Shown: positions 43,863 to 55,574, counted from the first letter of the stretch. The stretch is 64,000 nucleotides of DNA from Gnetum montanum (GCA_015680685.1 MNCI01020980.1:549177-613176), one strand, 5' to 3'. Notes: generated by a model not told the origin, from the letters alone. Made by a program: numbers and translations.

Positions 43863-45329
43863 TTATTGAACTTTGAGCTTCCCAAAAGCCTTGTCTGCAA
43901 ATTCATCCCCAAACAGCTTGAAAAGGTTTTCCAGCGCAGCAGCAGGTGGCTTGCCAAGCATGAGCATTCTACATATCCACTCAAAGGCCTCTGGCAGCAG
44001 TGCTCTGTAGTCTGTACCATACAAATGTGGCATACCAGCTTGGAGTTATGACCCTTCTCTGTCTAGTGTGTTTGTTGGATATCATTTGTTTTGGTTCGAT
44101 ATAGAAGTTCAAAACAAGTATGGTGTTTTGATAATGTGAAAAGCTCAGTACGAAAGAAGATCAAAGGACGAGTAATCTGCAAATAAATTTTGAAGGTTTC
44201 CTGACTTCAATAATTTCCTTTTTCTGTTAATTCTGACCGAACAAATCCTGGGAATGCTACGGTGATGGATATGGAATTGTGAAGCTCCTGAATCCTCAGG
44301 GTATCAAAGAAGGTGGTAAGTGCTCGTTAGGCTACCTGCAAAGCGAACAGAAATGAAGCAGTGCAAATTTTCTATGATCTCCAGAATGCATGCAAACATG
44401 AAAAGTTTTTATACACTAAATTTTCATAAACGGGAAAGGGACTATAGCACTAATGGAACTTGTCACCACTATTTGACCCTTGCTTTCCCTGAGATGCTCC
44501 AGAGCAAATTGGGTAGTGTGAACATGGCCCAAAAAATCCAAATCCTGAAAATCCGGAAAAAAATACAAAATGATTCGGCTCACGTTGAATAGAGTGCTGC
44601 TAATGTTAGTTGGTTCTAAACTTCTAATAGAATTGTTAAAAATGTTTCCCAGTTCTCACCATGATTTTCCTGTGATATGATATATTTGCCCAGTCCTCAA
44701 ACAAAGTACCATCTGCTATTCCAGCATTGTTGACAAGAACATCCACTGAAAACATCCAGGAACAATCATGAAAAAATCTATAAAAACATTCTTCAGAGAC
44801 ATGGGGACAAAACCAACTACAGAAACAAAAACCTACACTGCCCAAAAGTGTCTATTGTGAAATCAACAATCTGTTTGCAGTCATAAAGGTTGGTAATGTC
44901 AGTAGGGCATATAACTGCATCCTGGGCACCATAACTCATGCATTCATCTGCAACCTGCTCCAGTCTGTTCAATCTTCTGGCTGCCAACACAATCTTTGCT
45001 CCTCGTTTGGCATACTCCCATGCCATACACTGCCATGCAAAAGCCACCAGTTATGCTCAAGAAAAAACATTTTGATTCAACTGAACAAACATCTTTTTTC
45101 TGATTCCTGACCTGACCTGCCCTCGTCCTGAAGAAGCCCCAGTGATGAGAATAACTTTGCCCTTGAACATCCCTGTGTTGAAAGACAGAAAGTTCAGATA
45201 GTACTTCAAGGACTGAAACAAAGTGGATACCCGGATTGCAGAGGACAGTATCGGGAGGAGACACAGAAGAATAGCTTCATTTGATGCCCAGATGAAAAAT
45301 TTCTGGATATTGTGTGGGGAAAATTCCAT
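43863..45329 (-). pseudogene. short-chain dehydrogenase/reductase relic (membrane-type SDR)
   Basis: Readable exons on the minus strand: 45329-45117 (hydrophobic N-terminal segment, then GKVILITGASSGRG, the NAD(P)-binding TGxxxGxG), 45029-44837 (YAKRGAKIVLAARR and DIT), 44745-44660 (VLVNNAG), 44544-44417 (HVHTTQFALEHLRESKGQIV, TSS), about 44335-44225 (FFDTLR and VAFPGFVRSELT) and about 44066-43863 (TPSWYATFVWYR then LPEAFEWICRML). Borders are mostly GT-AG in phase. The family (11-beta-HSD-like SDRs) reduces or oxidises steroid- or lipid-type alcohols at a membrane. The YxxxK junction near 44330 has an in-frame TAA and does not join in phase, and the last exon is frameshifted near 43990. Either a pseudogene or assembly error; a gap lies just upstream. 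Confidence 0.75.
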
Positions 45330-45378
45330 TGTTGTTGCCTTCCTTGCTCGAAAGCTCAGAGTGAAGGCTAGTTTTGGT

Positions 45379-45499
45379 NNNNNNNNNNNNNNNNNNNNNN
45401 NNNNNNNNNNNNNNNNNNNNNNNNNNNNNNNNNNNNNNNNNNNNNNNNNNNNNNNNNNNNNNNNNNNNNNNNNNNNNNNNNNNNNNNNNNNNNNNNNNN
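45379..45499. other. assembly gap (121 N)
   Basis: Run of N just upstream of the first readable SDR exon, so its promoter and true start may be missing. Confidence 0.99.
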
Positions 45500-46227
45500 G
45501 GGACGCATGTCCTTCCCAACGTTTTCGGGATGATTTTTTAGGACAAAATGATTTTCCAATGCGCTTTCAAGCTATTGAAGATTATAAATAAATTTGTTAT
45601 GCTTGAGGTAGTTTGAAAATTTGTACCTAAACATGAAAGTAAACTGTTTTACTAGATGTCTTATTTATATCCGGGATTATTTGGGGATGCATCCTTGAGA
45701 TGTTTCAAATGAGGAATTTTCCTTGGGCACACATCCACGTGTAGCACTATTTATTTCATTATAGCGTTAAAATAGTTGTTGAGGCATCTATTTGACAATT
45801 TTGTATCATTTATTACACTTACCATGGTTTCTCTAGCCATATGTAGCCATGGTTTCCTTACCTTTCCACTTTTCCTAGCGTTGGACCATGTTTTTGTATT
45901 TCCTAAGCTCTAAGATCTCTTCAAATCTTGGAAACCTAATTGAGACCCACATCTTTTGCCAAGGATTCATATCTTTGTGAAATTAGGATTTGACCTTTTT
46001 TAAAAGAGGGGAGAGGTGGTTGCACTCATATCCTAGGTGCTAATGCATTGTTGTTAACATATAGATGCTAAAACATCTCCTTGTTACTTTCACCAAAGGA
46101 TGACTTTCATTATTTGCTTATTTCTTTTGCATTTTGTTAAGATGAGTTCTTCCTTTCTGGAGTGAGCGTGCTTGCATTTTTTTCCCTTGCTTGTGTGTTT
46201 TAAGTGGAGGGACCACCACTCAAAATG
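45500..46227. other. unassigned sequence
   Basis: No coding or repeat signature recognised between the gap and the SINE-like unit. Confidence 0.4.
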
Positions 46228-46300
46228 ATGGTCACATGCTTGTTTATCAAGTTGTAAGACCTAGGTTCAAGCCTAGGTGTAGCCACTTGAAAGAGGTTAA
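46228..46300 (+). repeat. tRNA-derived SINE-like unit 2
   Basis: A hairpin CTTGTTTATCAAG is followed by a perfect T-arm-like CCTAGGTTCAAGCCTAGG whose loop matches a B box. The 5' half is too diverged to recognise an A box firmly. Confidence 0.4.
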
Positions 46301-46762
46301 GCTTTTGCTATCCATTACTCTCAAGGATATACCTTGGTAGGATGAGAGTGTGCTCATGAATAAAGTACTTTGCTTTTCCTTATATTTTTAATTTGTTATT
46401 AATTAATTAATTTAATTAGTATGATTGGTTAATTAGTTGAATTAGTTCAATTGTTCTAGATGTATTCTTAATTATCACCTTACCCTCTAAAAAGTATCAA
46501 ATTAATTAATTTAGTCATGTGTGAGTCAATAATGATTCGACCTTGACTAATGAGGTTATAACTATACGGAATGGTGTTGGGTCATCAATGGTATGATTAG
46601 GAGCATTTTGGTTACTTTTGTATGAAATTGTTACACCTATCCTATAATGATTATAACTCCAAGTATTTGTGAATGCGTGTATGTGTCACACCTCTCTTGC
46701 AAGGAATTGTTCCACTGCTTGTGTATTTGTGCATTTACATTTGTATGTTTAAATTTCACATT

Positions 46763-46767
46763 ATAGG
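46763..46767. repeat. target site duplication of element C (left)
   Basis: ATAGG precedes the LTR TG and recurs at 53738-53742. Confidence 0.85.
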
Positions 46768-47523
46768 TGATGGGACGCGACATCGCATGCCCGTTGCCAA
46801 TTCTATAAATAAGAGGCGGCTCTCCCTTGTTTCACCATCTAGATTTAGACCTTAGCCAAACTCTTGTCATTTTACCATTCCAGAGTTAGAATAATTTCCA
46901 TGTGCCTGCAATAGGAGTCCCAAAGTGAACGGATCTTTATTCGAGCAATTCTGTACCTACGCACACAATTGTGTATGGCAATAAAGACGAAATTTTGGAT
47001 AAACCTTGCAGCATATGGACTAAGCTAAATAGGACTTTAATTATTGTTAAATGTTCAAATGCTTTCTTAGGAATTAATCTCTCTCTACCCTTAACTCTCC
47101 TAGTTAAGTGCATTCAATACGACTGCTTCGAGCATGTGCGTTACGCTTGGCAATCCTAGTAATGAATAGCGTTTGGTAATCCTAGTAGCGTTGCATTGGT
47201 TGAGGGTGTGAATGGCAAATGGGGACAGATACTGATGCTAGGATGATTAAAGCTTAGTTAGTTAAAGTTAGTTACTTAGTCTCTTCACCCTTTCCTCTCT
47301 TAGCATAGGCGATAAAAACATAAAAGACATAAAAATCATGTACCTCAAGTTCACTTTACTATACAACCGTGAAAAATACAAGTGAGCTTGGGAAGATAAC
47401 AATTGATTAACCTTAAGTGTTCTATAAGGCACGTAAGCACTTAGTCCTTGGAGTTCGATTGGATCGCAGGTGAAAATGCTCATATTCGTATGGTTGAGTG
47501 TAGGGGTACCCCGCCACTCATCA
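46768..47523 (+). mobile_element. 5' LTR of element C
   Basis: 756 bp from TGATGGGACGCG to CACTCATCA. TATA box TCTATAAATAAG at about 46800. Compared with the 3' LTR it lacks about 64 bp of palindromic sequence just upstream of the TATA box. Confidence 0.85.
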
Positions 47524-47542
47524 TTGGCACCGTTGCCAGGGA
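47524..47542 (+). other. primer binding site of element C (tRNA-Asp)
   Basis: TTGGCACCGTTGCCAGGGAC. It differs from the complement of the tRNA-Asp 3' end (TGGCGCCGTTGCCGGGG) by two G-to-A changes. A tRNA-Asp primer is characteristic of Athila elements. Confidence 0.8.
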
Positions 47543-47668
47543 CTAAGTTGTTTGTGTGCTAAGTAGAACGTAGGAAATCATCCACATCGCTGGGAGCTAG
47601 AACGAACCCTTAAGATTAATCAGAAGAAAAATTAAACAACGGTCAATAGCACACCAGACAAGACAACA

Positions 47669-50230
47669 ATGTCTTCTCTTCTCATAAAAGCACTTCACCA
47701 CCTAAGGACCACACAAGAGACAGTCGGCGACACAACATACATAACCAAGAACCACCAGCTCCTCAACAGTATCGGGTAGTGTATATTCATCATGATGAGT
47801 ATATACCCGATTTTACCTTTATCCTCCATCAGGATGAACAACTCCATTGGTGAGACTTGCAAGGTAACATAGTGTTACCCCCAGATCGTGCAATCCCTAA
47901 CATGCTCCTTTGTGCTCTTACACAGATAGGCATGACGCAGCTATACGTTGAATACGTTGCATGTGATTATGATATAATGGATTACCATCCCACAATGGTG
48001 CAACGTTTAAGGGACTTGCAGCAAGAGAGCTACCATACATCGTTGAAGGGTAAAGGGCCCCACAGCATCCTGCATGTCCTAAGAAAAATAGGAGATGGAG
48101 AACCAGTTATTATAGGTTCTCCATCAAATGATGTTCCTCCTCCTAATGATGATGAGGAGGTGGGGTATCAGAACCTACACTCCATGATTCATAACCTTGG
48201 TTTTGATCCCCATGAGCACCAAGTGTTCAATGAGAGAACACAAACACATGACAAGGGTGGGCAATCTGATCATCATCATGATCAGGGCCATAACCACTGA
48301 AGAGAAGGTAAGAAACATCATCATGGCAATGGTTCCCCTTCTTCTTCACCTTCATCGCATCATTCAACCTCTCCTTCCACATCAGGATGTAGTCACAAAG
48401 AGCCCAATCGTGAGGATAAGGGTAAGTAAAATGAGAGACCTCGATGAGAGAGTCAAGAGCGAGGATGAGGGCATTCGAGGGAATCAAGGCATGGAAGAAG
48501 GGAAAGTAGGGAACCGCGTAGGCATCATAGACACCATGAGAGAAATGACAATGAAGAACCCCTACTAGCAACTTGGAGTATGTTAGATATTACAGAGGCT
48601 GTTAGAATACCTACAAGGCACCAGAAAGATAGTTGGATCAAGAGACTAGACATGAATAATATCCCATGGTTTGAGGAGGAATACAATGCTAATCTGCAAA
48701 ACCACTTACAGGCATTCCACGATGCCTGTTCCTTGTAGAATATTGAAAATGAGTGGCAGAAGTTAAAGTTGTTTCAAAGGACACTCATAAAAGAAGTAGA
48801 AAGTTGGTACCAGTCCTTAGAACCGGAATCCATTAGACAGTGGAGTACAATGCTAGAACTATTTAATGATAAATATCAAACGTACTCTAGAGTGTCCAAC
48901 TTGCGGAAATAGATCCAAGGATGGAAGCAGGGTAATCATGAACCCTTGGATGCTACCATGAGCCAATATTATGCATTGCTATATCATTGCCTAGGCCATG
49001 GTTATGCACAATGGGATCAACTTCGCCACCTCATAGATGGGCTAATACATGAAACCAGGAGAACCCTTGGAACATATGCCCAAGGGAGATTACCTGAGCT
49101 TAGGTCACATGAAGTTCATAGACTATTGTAGCAAGTAGCTAAGGAAAAAGGTGAGCTATGGAAAAGAGAAAGTGTGGAAGAGTATAACGGCAATCCTTCC
49201 CTTCAAAAGAGGGGAGTGAGATTCTGCAAGGAGGAGGATGAGTCACCACTTGAAGAGTTGGTGAATAGAAAAACCTTGCCACTTCAAAAGTTGACAACCA
49301 AAGTGTTCACTAAGGTAGATCAAATGTGGGACTCTTAGACAGTAGATTTGAAACCGTTCTCAAAATTGTAGAGGAGTCTAAGGAGTGAAGTAGTGACCAT
49401 GATAAGATAAAGAGGAGAGATTCAAACCATGCACGTAACAAGGGTAAAGAAAAAATGACTATCAGTGATGAGGTTGTGGATTCCAATACAGATGATGATG
49501 GTGGATGTGAGATCTACCAATATGACCATCCTAAGGGATGTTGCCCAATAATCTCACCTCTGCAAGAGTCTAGGTTGTATGCACTCAAACCAAGACTTAA
49601 CAAATGGCAAGCACCCAGAAGGTTACCTTATCCCCAAGGTAACCCAAGGTAGTTCCACCAACCCTTAATGTATTATCCAAGTGAAAATTTGCCACAACCT
49701 ATCAAGCAACACTAGTAGTGGCAATACCCACAGTCATGGGGGATGCCACCGCCTAGGAAACAATACCCTTACCAACAACTAGATCCATATGGCTATTACG
49801 TGCAGCAGCCGGTTTCTCCAAGTGACTCTGTCAATAACATGACCCCACAACGTCATTACCAAGTTCAGGAGTATTTTAGGACTCCCTCTCCTGGAAGAGA
49901 CTCCTCACATGCATACCATCCTCTGAATCCATCTGCATCTCTTACATCGATAGTTCCACTACTACCCTCTCCAACGATGCAAGGGGAACTTCCCACTCAA
50001 CCACAGCAATGTAATGCTACGAGAGTTGTAAACTTTCAACCCACTGCTTGTTCTAACAACCATACAAAGAGAAGACCTTTCTTTAGAACCAACAGTCTAA
50101 ACAAGCTCTCACAACGACAAGTAGTTGAGTCTATGACCACTCCTCCATCAAGTAAGGCTTCGGAGCTCCTTTCAAACCAACAACACAGCTCAACGCATAC
50201 GGTTATGTTAACACATACCATTACTGCTTA
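47669..50230 (+). pseudogene. gag: Gag of element C (broken)
   Basis: ATG at 47669 (MSSLL). The N-terminal domain (IVYIHHDEYIPDFTF-like words and GNIVLPPDRAIPNMLL) is open from 47857 to 48300. The capsid part lies at 48580-49330 with LEPESIRQWSTMLELFNDKYQ, split here as ESIRQWSTMLELFNDKYQ, and YYALLYHCLGHGYAQ, ETRRTLGTYAQGRLPEL and KVDQMWDS. It is interrupted by several TAG and TAA codons, mostly at expected Gln or Trp positions. A conserved spacer CEIYQYDHPKGCC follows at about 49505, then a Pro/Gln-rich tail to 50230. In an intact copy it would be one capsid-nucleocapsid protein. Confidence 0.75.
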
Positions 50231-50795
50231 GATAAAGGTGGGCCACCTTCCCAGGAAATTATTTAACCTTGGAAGTCCCTTAATCAACCTCCAAGTCACT
50301 AGGAATGAACCTCATAAAGCTCTTCTTGACTCAAGTTCTGAAGTCAACTTAATATCACAAGAAATGTATAAAGCCTGGAACCTGCCTCCACTAAAGAAGA
50401 GAAATATTCAATTAGATTTGGCTGACCAGTCCATCACTGTCCCCTTGGGACTTGTGGAGGACATCATTACCACTGTGTGTGGTTAGTCATACCCAATTTA
50501 TTTCCTAGTGATAGAATCCAACAATAACAAAAGGAACTTCCCAATTATAATGAGGAGGGCATGGCTAAGTACCATAAACGCATGCCTAGGAATCCACGAT
50601 CTTTCCTTGGAAATATCTAAGAAAAAATCTTATGAAAAGATTGAGAAGAAGAAAGTTCTATGCATCACATACAGTGATATAGAGGGTGATGACATACAGG
50701 AATGTTCAACATCTCCTACATGCAACCAATGTGCCCAAGAAGTTAGCATACAAAAGTGCCTATATGCAGCAACCACACAACAAGAAAACACCTAG
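50231..50795 (+). pseudogene. aspartic protease of element C (broken)
   Basis: The frame contains KALLDSSSEVNLISQEMY. The active-site triplet is DSS where element D has the canonical DSG, so a Gly-to-Ser change has hit the catalytic motif. LPPLKKRNIQLDLADQSI and LSLEISKKKSYEKI follow, matching D at 58480-58740. A TAG at about 50484 and another near 50793 interrupt it. After about 50965 the sequence jumps to the 3' region, with no RT. Confidence 0.72.
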
Positions 50796-51588
50796 TGGTT
50801 GATAGCTAATAAGGAGAGAAACTCACCAACATGCATGGAACCAACTGGGGGAACAACTCGCAATCACGTCGAAAGCATAGATACATTGGAGCATGAGCGT
50901 CACCAACTTCCAACCCTTAACTTGAAAACATCAATTGGGAGAAGTTGGACACTTCTAAAAAATTCAAACAAACTCTCATTATTTCAGATCTCTCCCTTTC
51001 AATTCAGTCATGGGGGAGATGGCCACCTATGCTGATCATTTGAGGCCCTCAGTTCTGTTTTATGTTTTTGTTTTACACATTTCTTTAAATTTTCTTATTT
51101 TTGTTTTACAACATCATTCATACTTTTTCGTTTATTTGTATGTGTGTGTGTGTATTTATCCATTTTGTTAAGTTTATCACCCAATAAGTGGTCCTAATGA
51201 TGGTATGAACTATTTTCTCTTGGTTGTTAATGTTTGGTTTTTACCTTTAAGTTACAATGTTATACTAAGGTATGGTTCTTTTGATATAGCAAGCAATGAG
51301 TCCACATCATCTATGCATCCATAAATTTCTATGGTCTCTCTTGGCTTGGAACTGTATAGTCCCTTTCTTCAAAATAATAAGAACTATAAAAGAATCGGTG
51401 ACTAGGAATTTCTCAAACTAAGGAAGGACTCTGGGATTGAAAATGGTGTGACTTCAAGGGGATTTGATACATTTGTATTGGCCATTCTTTTGGGTGCTTG
51501 GATGTTTTCTTCTTGAGTTTTTCTTACCGTTTCAATGTTACTCCAATATCGGGAAGCTGAGTAAATAGAAATAATAAGTCTTTGCATG

Positions 51589-51630
51589 GTGTGGTTCTCA
51601 CAAAAAAAAAGTGGGAATTCAAAGCACACC
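51589..51630 (+). other. conserved 3' hairpin, copy in element C
   Basis: Arms GGTGTGGTTCTCAC and GTGGGAATTCAAAGCACACC around an A-run. Pairing is kept with one G-U exchange relative to D. Confidence 0.5.
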
Positions 51631-52670
51631 CCTTATACAAAATAATCACTTGGGCTACATGCACTAGTTATGGAACTAAAATAAACATGTCCCCTCTAAC
51701 TAAGGCCCTTCTCGCTTCCTATTTTCTCCTCTTTTGTTTCGTCAGAATGGTGGTGGCTCTTTGAGGGATGCATTCTTGTTGCTTCAAGTGGATGGATTGG
51801 CTAAATGTATTAATGCAAAGTCACTGGATGTGGATGGTTTGAGGCTAGATTTGGAATGAGATATACTCGATCACATTAACCATTAATACACAAGGGGCTG
51901 TACACCACCTTTTTCTTAAGACTCCATTCCATTCTCTTCTTTCCATCATTCTTCCTATATTGTTCACCTCATTACCGGTTGTATAAGTAGTCTATATTTT
52001 GGTTGATGCATTGTTTTATTTTTGGTAAAATCTTGTGATTAAGACTTTAACTCTTGCTTCCAAATGACATTTTTAGAGCCTATGGACTCTTTGAATGTGG
52101 GATTGTTAGGGAATTAAGGGCATGAGCCTGCTTTGGGGAGGACCCACTAGCATTCCTATTTGGTGCAACCATTAATTTCTTTCCCTTAAACATTTTTGCA
52201 ATCAATTCCTATTTGGTTCATTTCCATCTCTGACATCCATTTCATCGGCATTACAGTTGTCTCTTTTTCTCTTCTTCTTCCTTATCTTTTTCCATTCTCT
52301 TGCTACTGGAGGTTTGCGATTAGTCATGGGGGTCTTGGTATTGGTCTAATTTTTTTGATTTTCTCCTAACCCCTACACCTTGGGTAGTTGCCATTATTCT
52401 ATCTCCAAAATCCACATCAGCAATATCATAACTCAGCTAATGGACTTTACAATGAGGCAAGGTATCAACTTCATTGTGATTTATTTACCCTTGCTAATAT
52501 GCGACTGTGTTGTGTGTGAAAATGGTAATCATACAACAACGAATTGGATCTGGAGGAAACACTTGGAATGGATTGGTGTTGAAATAGCTATACAAGGAAC
52601 AAGATCGATGGTGCACTTACGGATAGACAACGAAAGGTTCAATATTGGCATTGGTAGCAACAAACTTCTT

Positions 52671-52674
<4 letters not shown>

Positions 52675-52716
<42 letters not shown>
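52675..52716. repeat. (CT)n microsatellite
   Basis: About 21 uninterrupted TC dinucleotides. It explains the Arg/Glu- and Leu/Ser-repeat frames on the two strands. Confidence 0.97.
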
Positions 52717-52719
<3 letters not shown>

Positions 52720-52917
52720 TGCCAAATAAGGCTAGATGTCCAATGTACAGAGTGTTCACTCTTGTTGTCATGAACACTAGTTTTGTCATGTTTTGTAATG
52801 ATGATCCATTCATATGTCATCCCACTTACCATTAGTTCCATTTAAGTCAATAATCCCATACCTTCCCAATATTTTGTAAAGAACTCAAGGATGAGTTTTC
52901 ATTCAGTCATGGGGGTA

Positions 52918-53737
52918 TGATGGGACACTATATCGCATGGGCTACGATATCGTGTACACGATATCACGTAGGACGTTGTGATATCACGTACGTGATATTG
53001 CAGCTTGTCACCAGTTCTATAAATAAGAGGCAGCTCTCCCTTATTTCACCATATAGATCTAGAACTTAGCCAAAATCTTTCCATTTTACCATTCTAGAGT
53101 TAGAATAATTTCCATGTGCCCGCAGTAGGAGTCCCAAAGTGAACAGATCTTTATTCGAGAAATTTTGTACCTGAGCACACAATTGTGTACGACAATAAAG
53201 ATGAACTTTTTGATAAACCTTGTAGCATATGGACTAAGCTAAATAGAAATTTAATTATTGTTAAATGTTCAAATGCTTTCTTAGGACGTAATCTCTCTCA
53301 ACCCTTAACTCTCCTAGTTAAGTGCATTCAGTACGACCACTTCAAGCATGTGCGTTACGTTTGGTAATCTTAGTAACGCATAGCATTTGGTAATCCTAGT
53401 ATCGTTGCATTGGTTGAGGGTGTGAACGGAAAGTGGGAATGGATACTGATGCTAGGACAATTAAAGCTTAGTTAGTTAAAGTTAGTTACTTAGTCTCTTC
53501 ACCTTTTCCTCTCTTAGCATAGGCAATAAAAAAATAAAAGACATAAAAATAATGTACCACAATTTCACTTAACCATACAACCATGACAAATGCAAGTGAG
53601 CTTGGGAAGACAACGACTGATTAACCTTAAGTGTTCCATAAGGCGCGTAAGCACTTAGTCCTTGGAGTTCAATCAGATTGCATGTGAAAACGCTCGTATT
53701 CATATGGTTGAGTGTAGGGGTACCTCGCCACTCATCA
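52918..53737 (+). mobile_element. 3' LTR of element C
   Basis: 820 bp, starting TGATGGGACAC after the polypurine tract. The U3 carries two perfect palindromes: GATATCGTGTACACGATATC (52946-52965) and ATATCACGTACGTGATAT (52981-52998), just upstream of TCTATAAATAAG. Confidence 0.87.
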
Positions 53738-53742
53738 ATAGG
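53738..53742. repeat. target site duplication of element C (right)
   Basis: ATAGG, matching 46763-46767. Confidence 0.85.
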
Positions 53743-54095
53743 ATTATGATCCAAGGGTATATTTCTTATTTTTTTTCATGTGTGAATGTTGCACTTATTT
53801 TACAAGGGATTACAATAAGATTTAATTACAAGTAAGGAATCAACAAACCACAAGTTGTAATTGTAATTGTCTTAGAAATTGTAGCTTCAAATGACCTAAA
53901 TAATTGATTACAAGTCAATTACAAGTAAGTAATCAACAAATCATGAGTTGTAAAATTTCACCATGGGTTGCGGCGAGGTAATAATTATCCAAATCATAGG
54001 TTGTGCTCCAATCATGGTACTTGAAAATAGTAAAACGTTCAAGAAGCTAAGAGCACAATTGATAGAATGAGTCATGGTATATCAAACCATAGGTT
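53743..54095. other. unassigned flank of element C
   Basis: AT-rich sequence with repeated ttacaagta words; no gene seen. Confidence 0.4.
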
Positions 54096-54190
54096 GTTTT
54101 AGCCTAATGGTATAGGTCTTAGCCTAGTAACCCTAGGTCACAAGTTCGATTATACTAAGTAGCACTGAGTTATAAACATTTATAAATCTT
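54096..54190 (+). repeat. tRNA-derived SINE-like unit 3
   Basis: A-box-like TTAGCCTAATGGTATAGG and B-box-like AAGTTCGATTATA, followed by GCACTGAGTTATAAACATT, which resembles the body of the unit at 41205. The stems do not form a tRNA. Confidence 0.45.
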
Positions 54191-54779
54191 AGGGTGTGCA
54201 TAGGTTTTAATTATTTTGGGTTCCAATTATGGTAGGATAGTGTTTTTAGTCTAACTTGTGTTTGACAATACTCTAACCTTTGCGATGTGATATCTTCTAC
54301 TAAATAGAAGAAATTAATATTATTAATGATCATGGTATAATCATCTTGATTCTTTTATTAGAACAAATACATCTTACCATTGCATCATTCCACATTGGGA
54401 TAGATTAATAGCTAAATCAACAACTACTAACTTTTTACTATGAACTTCTTCAAATACTTCTTCAAGAAATGAAGAAAAAATTAACTTGACCTACACTTCC
54501 TTAATCAAATTATTTTTCTAAATTTTACAGTGGGTTCTTAGTTAGCATAATATCAAGGGTTGTTGATAATTATATTGAGAGTTTATAAGTCTTCCCTATT
54601 CCTTATCATGGAAAACCTAGGTTATAGCTTTGATTCTAGTAGGCAAAGTTATGGATGAAAAAGTTTCATGGCCCAATAGATCCAAAAGGGCTTAGTAAAC
54701 ATAAGTAAAGAATTTAGTATATTTAAATTTACATTTGGAGGATGAGTAGTGATGAATTGAGTTATTTTGTCTACTCCAA

Positions 54780-55574
54780 TGTTGGGTACGTGACATCACG
54801 TACACGACGTTAGAGTGTATATCCCAAGGCTATAAATATCACACCTAGGCTCCAGTTCTCATAATCAATTTTTTGGTCATTCTTATTTAGAGTAGCGAAG
54901 CCCTTGCTATTTCTTTTCTTGAAAGATAGAATATTTTCAGAGTGCTCGTAGAAGGAGTCTAAGTGTGTATGGTTCTTTGTTCAAGCACTAATGTACCTAA
55001 GCATAGTAGTGTGACGGGAATAAAACCAACTCTTTTGACAATCTTTGCAGAACTAAGAATAGATTAATATTTTCTTTAATGCATTTTACTTTCCTTCTCT
55101 TTATTTTAATGCAATTGAATTAAGCAATTTACTTCCAATTGTTAATGAACACGAGCATGACCACTTTGAGCATTCATATAGTACTTGGTAACCTAACAAC
55201 ACTTAATGTTTGGTAGCCTAGCAATGCTATATGTGTTCAGGATGTGTTAGGAAAAGTGGGATGGTTACTTGTGTTAGGCTAGATAGACAATAACGAATTA
55301 GATTTTAAATCACTTCACTCTTCATTCTTGTTGTAGGTGATCACATCTACAAAAAATAAAATGATAGAAAAATCATATACCTCAATTACACTTAAACCAT
55401 GCCCTTGAACATGACAAGTGTAGTTGGAAAGATAATAAATGTTCTCAATGCCCATTTCACTTCCTAGAAGAGCTAGTACATTAGATAACTATAGGTCCAT
55501 GAAATTCGACTAGATCATGCGTAATGCCTTAGTGATTCATAAGGTTGAGCGTAGGGGTACCTCACTGCTCATCA
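54780..55574 (+). mobile_element. 5' LTR of element D
   Basis: From TGTTGGGTACGTG to CTGCTCATCA, 795 bp. U3 inverted repeat GTACGTG-ACAT-CACGTAC, then TATA box GCTATAAATATC near 54831. The start is chosen from TG and from the position of the U3 palindrome; the left duplication cannot be checked because the 3' LTR is absent. Confidence 0.65.

Larger units (their letters stand above)
50996..52917 (+). mobile_element. 3' non-coding region of element C
   Basis: Starts with the purine box CAGTCATGGGGG (51005-51016), repeated as TAGTCATGGGGG (52321-52332) and as the functional polypurine tract CAGTCATGGGGG (52904-52915). It includes the conserved hairpin at 51589-51630 and a (CT)n run. No envelope-like frame is recognised; 52380-52640 is unlike the other copies and may be a small insertion. 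Confidence 0.6.
46768..53737 (+). mobile_element. Athila-like element C, complete but lacking RT-RH-INT
   Basis: Two direct LTRs and a 5-bp duplication define the ends exactly. The inside has a tRNA-Asp-type primer site, gag, protease, then a jump near 50965 straight to the post-integrase region, so about 2.6-3 kb of pol present in D is absent. Since the ends and duplication are intact, the copy was probably mobilised by enzymes from another element, or lost pol afterwards by internal deletion. Confidence 0.85.

Noticed and set aside
52617-52841. Arg/Glu- or Leu/Ser-repeat protein
   Set aside because: It is a translation of the (CT)n microsatellite.
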